Assembly: GCA_030673845.1 (NCBI GenBank)
Contig: JAUTCQ010000003.1
Span: 237,745-301,744 of the forward strand
Reading direction: 5' to 3'
Source: Verrucomicrobiota bacterium JB022
GTDB lineage: Bacteria; Verrucomicrobiota; Verrucomicrobiia; Opitutales; Oceanipulchritudinaceae
Length of the DNA: 64,000 nucleotides
The notes beneath the pieces are model-generated. The model searched no databases and was not told the DNA's origin. It saw nothing but the letters and a program-made list of their open reading frames with translations. Position 1 is the stretch's first letter, and each line of letters opens with the position of its first letter. The position numbers and the translations under genes are program-made. Below, in pieces: positions 57,494 through 64,000 of the stretch.

Positions 57494-60400
57494 CTACTCC
57501 ATTGTGTCCAGCTGTTCCTTGAGCCCCGGGTTTTGCTCGAAGATATTTTCCAGCAATTCCCAGAGCTCTCCAAGCTTGCCCGATTTGTCGGGCAAAAACT
57601 GCTTTGCTACCCAGTAGGCGTAGCTTATCCAAAAACCCAGCACGTGTGGCTGGTGCTCTGAGAAGTTTTCAAAAGCCTTTAATGCACACCCGGCTGCGGA
57701 TTGCGCATCGCCATCTTCTCGTGCTGAGGGATCGTTTGCTTTCTGAGCGAACAACACCGTCAGTTGTGCGAGGGTATCGCCGAGCTCACGGAGCCTGCCG
57801 GCGCGCTGGTGAGCTTCGAGAGCTTGCTGGTAGGCCTGCAGCGCTTCGGGCCACTGGCGCTGCTCCTGATGCACCCTCCCGATCTGGTAATAGGTCTCGC
57901 CGAGTTCACGGAGCCTGCCGGCGCGTTGGTCGGCTTCGAGAGCTCGCTGGTAGGCCTGCAGCGCTTCAGGCCATTGGTGCTGCTGCCGATGCACCCTCCC
58001 GATCTGGTAATAGGTCTCGCCGAGCTCACGGAGCCTGCCGGCGCGTTGGTCGGCTTCGAGAGCTTGCTGGAAGGCCTGCAGCGCCTCAGGCCATTGGTGC
58101 TGCTCCTGATGCACCCTCCCGATCTGGTAATAGGTCTCGCCGAGATCATGGAGCCTGCCGGCGAGTTGATTTGATTTAACTACATATTGGTAAGCTCGAA
58201 TCGCTTCATTCCATAGGTGTTGCTGTTCATATATTATCCCGATCTTTTGGTAAATCTGGCCTTGTTTGTATTCAGAGTTTTTATCGCTCGAAACGATTGT
58301 TAATTGATTCTGATATGCTTGCAGTGCTTGGGGCCATTGACCTTGCTTATAGAGTGCTAATCCAATCTCGGCATAGATACTGCAAGTTTTTTCGATGTCG
58401 CCCACTCGCTTATAAGCCTTAATCGCATTTTGATATGCTTGGACCGCCTCGGGCCACTGTTCCTCATTCTCAAAGACCGCTCCCATTCGGTAGTATGTTA
58501 AACCCAGTAAGTGAAGCATGCCAGTACGTTCATTGAATTCGACGGAGCTTCGATATGCCTGTATCGCTTCTTTCCAGTGATGTTGTTTTTCGTGGACTAG
58601 GCCTATGTTATGATAGGCTGTGCCAGTATTTTTACACTGTCTATAGTTAAGGGATTTTTGGTACGATTCCAAAGCCTTTGGCCATTTTTCCTGATCACTA
58701 TAAAGGTTTCCGATTGAGTTATAAATGGTTCCCATGCGGTCTTCCGGACTGTATTTGAGGGCAAGTTTGTATGCTATGAGTGCCCTTCTACATCGATGTT
58801 GTTCCGCATAAACCATGCCGATGTTATGGTATGTTCCGCATAGGAGTTTATAGTTTTTTGAGCTGCGTTTGAGCTGGATAGCTTTTTTGAATGCCTTAAG
58901 TGAATTCGCCCACTGCTGTTCTTCATAATGAATTACACCAATGTGGTCGTAGGTAATGGCAATATTGGTTGCCGTTTCGATGTGTGTAACAAGCTCTAGA
59001 TGTTTTTTGTACGCCTGTAGCGCTTCTGCCCGTTTGCGCGCGCTTTTGTAAGCCACGGCTAATACCCACTGTGTATATGAAGCTTGTGCTGAAGTGAAAC
59101 GATTGCAGATATTATTTACTTTCAGGGCCCTTTCGGTGAGATCCTGCGGGTCGATCCACCCATGCGCGTTCTGCACTATTGCCTCTTCGATGTAGGTGCA
59201 CTCTCGATCCACGAATCGGTCGAGCAGTGTGCCTGGAGGCGAATTCCCCTGCAGGTATTTGCTTTGTAGCCATCCGTAAAAAAGGCCGTGGCAAATCGTG
59301 TAGTAGGTCTCTGGCCTTTCTGGAAGCGTATAGTCGGACTCGCTTTCTACAATCCCAAGGCGTGCCATTTTCGCCAATGCGGTGAAGGCTGCCTCCACGT
59401 CTGGGATCGCGTCAAGGAGCGGCTGCTTATCGTCGGTGAAGCAACTCGCGACCAGCACCGCCGCAGGCATGCGGATGAAGGGGGCGAAGGCGAAAAGGGG
59501 CAGCAGGGCCTTGCAGTCGGTAGGGTAGTAGTCGGCCTGGATGTCGAAGAGGTTGTACAGTCTGGACTCCTCGCCTGGCGCGCCGAGCTGGCTGAAATCG
59601 TAGTGTTGGGCTCTCTCATGGAGCCGCTTAAGGGTCAGTGCGGGCAGTTCGCTTTGGCCGATGGTATTGCCGAGCGTGGCCAGAGCCAGAGGGTAGCCGT
59701 TGACCTTTTCAGCCAATTCGCGCAGGAGAGTCAGATGCTCGTCATCCAGGCCGCTACGGTCTTGCAGGATGGCTACGGCGTCGTCGAGCCCGAGTTTTTC
59801 TAAGTCGATGCGGGCGTGAGGAAAGTTTTGGGGTCGCTTCCGGTCGGGAGGCCGAACCCCGAAGACGAGGGTGGTCCGGCTGAGGCGTCCGACGATAGTC
59901 GCCAGGTTTTCGAATACTTCGGCGCTGTCGAGGATAACGAGGCGGCCCGGTCGGTCGACCTCTTGCCAGAAGGCCGGGCTGAAGGCCTTCGCTTCCTCGT
60001 CATACCAGACGGATTTTTCTGTAGGGCGGAAATACGCCTTGAAGAGGGCTTCAGCCAATGCCACCCCGGGCGAGTCCAGTGGGATTTCGCGTATGGCGCG
60101 TTCCTCGAAGTGCTCCTCGTCCGCCTTGATGATGGGACGGAATTCGTGATAGAAGAGGCCATTGGGAAAGAGCGTGGCGAACTCCGGGTGCTGGCTGAGT
60201 TCAAAGACAGCGGAAGCGATGAGGTGTGATTTACCGATGCCGCCCGGGCCTTCCACCAGCACGCAGTTCCGGCGCTCCAGAAATGGTTCTTTGGCCAGAT
60301 CCAGGATCGCGTCCTGTAGCTCGCACCGTTTCGCTTCCCGCCCGAAAATCGTGTTCGAGGTCAAAATCGGAAGCTCGCGGAAATCCTGGAAGGTGAGGAT

Positions 60401-61006
60401 CCGCCCCTCAGACTTGTAAGCGTCCTTGATCTTCTGCAGCGCCTCTTGAAGCTCATCGCTGAGGATGCGGCGGAATCTCTCCGGCAGAGCGTCGATTCGC
60501 TCGGTGAGACGTGCGAACTCTTCCGGTCGCGCTTCCTGCTCGCGCTTCAAGGCCTTGTAGAGTTCTACGGCTGGGGCAGAAGGGCTGTTTTTCTGCGGCT
60601 CGAGAGCTTTCCAGTCGAGTTCACCGGCTTCGGCCCGGCGGATCAGGATGGCGGTACGACCGGCGTCCCCCGCCATAAACAACCGGGTGATCTCGTCCTC
60701 ATCCTTGAGCGCGCGCAGTTCTTGCAGGAATTCGCCAAGGGTTTGCTCCTGTTGGGCCTGCTCTTGCTGCGCTGCCGCGCGTTCCTTAAATTTTGCGAGA
60801 AGGATCAAGGCTGCCCAAACGACGGCGGCTTGCGGTGCGATGCTCGCCACCACCGTCGACCCCAAGGCGCTAGCCAACCACGTTTGCAATTGACTGGGGA
60901 GCAGGCTTTGCAGAAAAGCCAGCAAGCCTTCGCAGTCATCTGCGTTCGAATGCGTGCCGAGGATGTCTTCAAACCTGACCCGTTTCGCTACCTTCTTGCG
61001 CGCCAT
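57494..61006 (-). CDS. STAND-class NTPase with C-terminal TPR sensor repeats
   Basis: 1170 residues. Residues 1-200 hold an unknown N-terminal part with a hydrophobic helix (about 50-73, TVVASIAPQAAVVWAALILLAKF) and a Gln-rich coiled region. NB-ARC/NACHT-like NTPase: GREAKRCELQDAI, P-loop EGPGGIGKSHL (about 253-260), Walker B RLVILDSAE (about 355-360), and a GYPLALATLG helical motif. From about residue 640 to 1110 come around 11 tetratricopeptide repeats, the last of them nearly identical 40-mers. This effector-NTPase-sensor order is that of STAND defence or cell-death proteins. It is isolated between repeats R1 and R2, and the middle of the TPR region is AT-richer than the genome. The N-terminal effector is unassigned. 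Confidence 0.85.
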   Translation of the reverse strand: MARKKVAKRVRFEDILGTHSNADDCEGLLAFLQSLLPSQLQTWLASALGSTVVASIAPQAAVVWAALILLAKFKERAAAQQEQAQQEQTLGEFLQELRALKDEDEITRLFMAGDAGRTAILIRRAEAGELDWKALEPQKNSPSAPAVELYKALKREQEARPEEFARLTERIDALPERFRRILSDELQEALQKIKDAYKSEGRILTFQDFRELPILTSNTIFGREAKRCELQDAILDLAKEPFLERRNCVLVEGPGGIGKSHLIASAVFELSQHPEFATLFPNGLFYHEFRPIIKADEEHFEERAIREIPLDSPGVALAEALFKAYFRPTEKSVWYDEEAKAFSPAFWQEVDRPGRLVILDSAEVFENLATIVGRLSRTTLVFGVRPPDRKRPQNFPHARIDLEKLGLDDAVAILQDRSGLDDEHLTLLRELAEKVNGYPLALATLGNTIGQSELPALTLKRLHERAQHYDFSQLGAPGEESRLYNLFDIQADYYPTDCKALLPLFAFAPFIRMPAAVLVASCFTDDKQPLLDAIPDVEAAFTALAKMARLGIVESESDYTLPERPETYYTICHGLFYGWLQSKYLQGNSPPGTLLDRFVDRECTYIEEAIVQNAHGWIDPQDLTERALKVNNICNRFTSAQASYTQWVLAVAYKSARKRAEALQAYKKHLELVTHIETATNIAITYDHIGVIHYEEQQWANSLKAFKKAIQLKRSSKNYKLLCGTYHNIGMVYAEQHRCRRALIAYKLALKYSPEDRMGTIYNSIGNLYSDQEKWPKALESYQKSLNYRQCKNTGTAYHNIGLVHEKQHHWKEAIQAYRSSVEFNERTGMLHLLGLTYYRMGAVFENEEQWPEAVQAYQNAIKAYKRVGDIEKTCSIYAEIGLALYKQGQWPQALQAYQNQLTIVSSDKNSEYKQGQIYQKIGIIYEQQHLWNEAIRAYQYVVKSNQLAGRLHDLGETYYQIGRVHQEQHQWPEALQAFQQALEADQRAGRLRELGETYYQIGRVHRQQHQWPEALQAYQRALEADQRAGRLRELGETYYQIGRVHQEQRQWPEALQAYQQALEAHQRAGRLRELGDTLAQLTVLFAQKANDPSAREDGDAQSAAGCALKAFENFSEHQPHVLGFWISYAYWVAKQFLPDKSGKLGELWELLENIFEQNPGLKEQLDTME
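57780..58150. repeat. Three near-identical 120-bp coding repeats (TPR units)
   Basis: The block ending ctcccgatctggtaatagg recurs exactly 120 bases apart (57875, 57995, 58115), each unit differing by only a few bases. Each unit encodes one 40-residue TPR (YYQIGRVHQEQHQWPEALQA type). Copy number can change by recombination or slippage. Confidence 0.9.
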
Positions 61007-61103
61007 AAGCGCAATTGCATATGGACGGTGCCGTTTGTCAATGCTCCTGTCCTAGCTGCAAAGCATTTTTACCCTATCGACGAAAAGTAGCGGAGGTGAG
61101 GCT

Positions 61104-61407
61104 TGAACGCGCCTGCGCCGATCATCGATTTTCACGAGGATTCATTATAGCTGGCAACACGTTGCAAGCCATAGAAGCAGAGGTCATACGCATGGAAATG
61201 CAGCTTTTTGCAGCAAAATAGGCAAATATTTGGCAAATCGAAAGCTAATCCAGAGCTTGAAGATGATTAGCGAAACAGGCTTTGTGAGCTCTGGTGCGCA
61301 GGGAATCGAGCCTCTTGCCAGTTCCGTAAGCGTCTGGATTTGTAACTTGCGAATTCGCCCATGAGCCATGTCCACACATAGGTCCACAACGCGCTGGCGC
61401 GGTGTGT
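61104..61407. repeat. Long direct repeat copy R2
   Basis: The counterpart of R1 (55645-55878), same orientation, with ~70 extra bases near its right end (about 61313-61381). A tRNA-like T arm and acceptor end (GGCTCGATTCCCTGCGCACC on the minus strand, 61312-61293) lies inside it. It forms the right boundary of the segment holding the STAND gene. Confidence 0.8.
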
Positions 61408-61521
61408 CCAGACCTGGCTCGGCTGGTCGAGAAGTGGACGGAGCTGCCGGAGGCGTATCGGCGGGCGATCTTGGTGTTGGCGGGGGTGATTGAGCATCCG
61501 CTTTTTGGTTTACACACGTAA
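61408..61521 (+). pseudogene. Possible recombinase C-terminal remnant
   Basis: One frame reads PDLARLVEKWTELPEAYRRAILVLAGVIEHPLFG to a stop. The pattern DL..LV..W..LPE..R..IL is often seen at the C-terminus of phage-type integrases. Nothing upstream continues it, so if real it is a fragment of another integrative element. Confidence 0.45.
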
Positions 61522-61561
61522 AGATTGACGCTCAATAGCTGCGTTTGGCATTTTGCATGGC

Positions 61562-61912
61562 ATGCCAATCCGTGGCGATGCGAGCCAACTTCTAATTGAG
61601 CGAGAAAGCTCGACGGAGATTCAGCTTGCCCGATACATCGGCCTCACTGGCACCTCGCTCAGCTGCTTGCTTGCGGGTGCAAGCGAATCTCGGCAGCGCC
61701 TTTGCGCCCTCCTACAGGATGAACAGCCGACGTTATTTGCCGTCACCATAGGTCAGGAGCTGACAAGCAAGAAGCCTTATACGGCATATCGCCCGAAGTC
61801 TCAGGAGCAGTTGCTTACCCAGTCAGCTGATCGGGCAACATCTGGTTGGATCGCGGAGAGAATGCACCGCTTCGGTCTGTTGTTTTCCCGCTTTTCTAAA
61901 TCGCAGGCATGA
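61562..61912 (+). CDS. Hypothetical protein upstream of hsdR
   Basis: 116 residues from ATG 61562. The N-terminal part ([35 protein letters not shown]) could be a small helix-turn-helix ([14 protein letters not shown]), but this is not certain. Its TGA at 61910-61912 overlaps the Shine-Dalgarno AGGAG of hsdR, so the two would be coupled. It may be a small regulator of the restriction gene, or chance. Confidence 0.45.
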   Translation: MPIRGDASQLLIERESSTEIQLARYIGLTGTSLSCLLAGASESRQRLCALLQDEQPTLFAVTIGQELTSKKPYTAYRPKSQEQLLTQSADRATSGWIAERMHRFGLLFSRFSKSQA

Positions 61913-61923
61913 GGAGAAAAGCG

Positions 61924-63876
61924 ATGACCAAGAAGGACCTCAGTGAGCGGGATATTTGCTCCAAGTATATAACCCCTGCCATTCTGAGGGCCGGATGGAG
62001 CGCTTCCCAGTTTCGCGAGGAAGTGAACCTCACGGCGGGCCGCGTCATGGTCAGAGGCAATCTGGTCTCACGCATACAGAATCCAGACGTAACCGGAGGG
62101 CCAAAGCGCGCAGATTATGTGATATACGCGAGTCCGAACGTTCCGTTGGCTGTCATAGAAGCTAAGCGCAATATCTACGAAGTCAGCCACGGCATGCAGC
62201 AGGCGATGGCTTACGCGGAAATGCTTGATGTGCCTTTCGCTTTCAGTTCCAACGGTGACGGATTTCTACTTCACGATTTTACAGGACTTTTTGCTTCTAC
62301 TGAGCTTGAGCTGAGTAACGAAGAGTTTCCTGGCTTCGAGTCGCTCTGGTCAAAGTATTGTCAGTGGAAGGGCATTGAAAATAAGCAACAAAAGACGCTA
62401 TTCACCGTTCCTTATCATACCGACGGCTCCGGCAAGGAGCCACGCTACTACCAAAAGGTCGCGATCAATCGAGCAGTCGCTGAGATCGCCAAAGGACGCC
62501 AAAGGCTTCTGCTGGTAATGGCAACAGGAACCGGCAAGACGTACACCGCATTTCAAATCATCTGGCGTCTCTGGAAGGCAAAGCACAAGAAGCGCATCCT
62601 TTTTCTTGCTGACCGAAACATCCTGATCGATCAAACCATTCAGCAGGATTTCGCGCCTTTCGGAGAGGTGATGCACAAGATCACGAACCGGACCGTCAAG
62701 CGTAACTACGAGATATACCTGTGCCTTTATCAGGCGGTGACTGGGAGCGCTGAATGGAAGCAGATCTACCGCCAATTTCCTGAAGATTTTTTCGACCTTG
62801 TTGTGATCGACGAGTGTCACCGCGGCAGTGCCACTGAAGACTCTGCATGGCGGGAAGTCCTCGATTACTTCCAGAACGCCACCCATATAGGCCTGACGGC
62901 TACGCCTAAAGAGAAGACGGTGAAAGACAAAGAGAATCAGCGCATTCTCATCGAGGAACCTCAGTTCAACTACAAATATTTCGGCTCTCCCATTTATACC
63001 TACTCTTTGAAGCAAGGCATCGAAGACGGCTTCCTTGCTCCCTATCGTGTCATTCGGGTGGTGTCAGATGTCGATGCCCTTGGATATACTCCAGAGAAAG
63101 GGAAGGTCGATAAACATGGCCGACCTGTCGAGCAGCGCCTCTACAACACCAAAGATTTTGACCGGGAAATGATCCTTACCCAGCGCACGGAGTTTGTGGC
63201 GCAGCGTGTCTGGGAATTTCTGAAAAAGACAGACCCTTTGTCCAAAACGATCATCTTTTGTGATGATCAGCCTCACGCAGAGCGTATGCGGCAGGCTCTG
63301 GTCAACTTGATCCCAGAGGCTGTCGGCAACCGCCGCTACGTCGTCCGCATTACTGGAGACGACAAGGAGGGTAAAGCTCAGTTGTCCTACTTCATCGATA
63401 ACGACGAGCCCTATCCAGTCATCGCCACGACTTCGAAGCTGCTCTCCACCGGTGTCGATGCCAAGACCTGCAAGTTGATCGTACTCGATCAAACCATTAA
63501 ATCGTTAACGCAATTCAAGCAGATCCTCGGGCGGGGCACACGAATTCGGGAGGACTACGGCAAACTCTTCTTCACTGTCATGGACTTCAAGGGGGCTACG
63601 GCTCTATTTCAGGACCCGGAGTTTGATGGTGAACCGGTCGAAGTTTATCAGCCGGAGCCGGATGATCCTATTTTACCGCCAGAAGATTCTAAGCCAGGAA
63701 GCGGAGAGGAGCCACAACCGCCGCCCTTCGGAGCTGAAGGCGACCCTTCAGAGCCCGAACCGGTTCCCCATCCACCGGGACCTCCTGAGTCGCCAGAACG
63801 CCGAATTCGCTACACGATCGACGATGTGCCTGTCGATCTCGCCATCGAACGTTCTCAATACCTAGCACCCTGCTGA
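61924..63876 (+). pseudogene. hsdR: Type I restriction enzyme R subunit (EcoEI-like HsdR), 3' end lost to an IS
   Basis: 650 residues remain from ATG 61924 (AGGAG 8 bases upstream). The nuclease domain is [40 protein letters not shown] (PD-(D/E)XK with D..E.K). The SF2 translocase has [45 protein letters not shown] and the late motif [15 protein letters not shown]. After a Pro/Glu linker the conserved [21 protein letters not shown], which in intact homologues leads into the C-terminal helical domain, runs straight into the IS left end. hsdM and hsdS are not in the window. Function is probably lost or weakened. Confidence 0.88.
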
Positions 63877-64000
63877 AAAAGTCCTTTTCCGGGGCAGCGG
63901 CATAGATAAGCTGTGGGTATGCGCGGTAAGGTGTCGAGACAGTTGGATGCGGTGGCGTTGATCAACCTGGAGTCGTTGATTCCGGCGAAGCATCCGATCC
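63866..64000 (+). mobile_element. Insertion sequence (same type as at 56.1 kb), left end and transposase start, runs off window
   Basis: ctgctgaaaaagtccttttccggggc begins the element; such TGCTGAAAAAG ends are common for IS1182/IS5-like elements. The transposase ATG is at 63919, with MRGKVSRQLDAVALINLESL in frame to the window end. It matches the truncated copy at 56097-56312 over the visible length. It interrupts hsdR. Confidence 0.85.

Noticed and set aside
57780..58150. Regular 120-bp repeats as a CRISPR array
   Set aside because: Units are contiguous, in frame and code for TPRs; there are no spacers.

Overview
The window is high-GC, densely coded bacterial chromosome. Three things point to Verrucomicrobiota, probably the Opitutae/Puniceicoccales side; this is inference from gene content, since no rRNA is present. 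They are two PEP-CTERM sorting tails (a VPEPSTY motif, a hydrophobic helix and an Arg-rich end), the MoxR/DUF58/BatA/VWA operon style, and a Gram-negative envelope (LpxI, TonB, outer-membrane receptor). About 54 kb is ordinary chromosome and the last 10 kb is a mobile-element graveyard beside a tRNA-Gly gene.

Layout. 1-20 kb holds metabolic and housekeeping genes: a RimK-type ligase with an RCK_C tail, a DoxX-like protein, pullulanase, an SDR, a DUF420 protein, a large pseudopilin-like protein, a phosphorylase, a lone receiver domain, an SMP-30 protein, a single-chain glycine dehydrogenase built like fused GcvPA-GcvPB, endonuclease III, a PEP-CTERM protein, and a PspA-like protein with a membrane partner. 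At 19.4-20.1 kb lies a two-gene module with a candidate ADP-ribosyltransferase-fold toxin and a 55-residue upstream partner. 20-23 kb is trkA-trkH. 23-34.5 kb is one minus-strand operon of eight overlapping genes: a membrane protein, MoxR ATPase, membrane protein, ABC ATPase, ABC permease, DUF58, BatA and VWA.

34.7-44.2 kb is a complete heme-uptake locus. It has DUF2470 on the minus strand, then hmuTUV, a HugZ-like protein, a PEP-CTERM protein, exbB, exbD, tonB, a second unknown secreted protein and a TonB-dependent heme receptor. Three Fur-like boxes sit at its two promoters. Two secreted proteins of unknown function embedded here, and a HugZ apparently split over two transcripts, are the most interesting parts. 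44-54 kb has an MFS exporter with a LysR regulator, a histone-H1-like protein with a carbohydrate-binding-like domain, leuA-lpxI with a Leu-rich short ORF upstream, a periplasmic carbonic anhydrase, pyrF and a pilC/gspF gene.

53.9-64 kb is the accessory part. A tRNA-Gly is followed by a tyrosine recombinase and an excisionase. Then come two diverged copies of a ~230-300 bp repeat with tRNA-3'-end-like ends, transposase and glycosidase wreckage, and a 1170-residue STAND NTPase with nearly identical TPR repeats (a likely phage-defence or signalling sensor). The region ends with a type I restriction HsdR gene whose 3' end is cut off by an insertion sequence that runs off the window. The same IS has a truncated copy at 56.1 kb.
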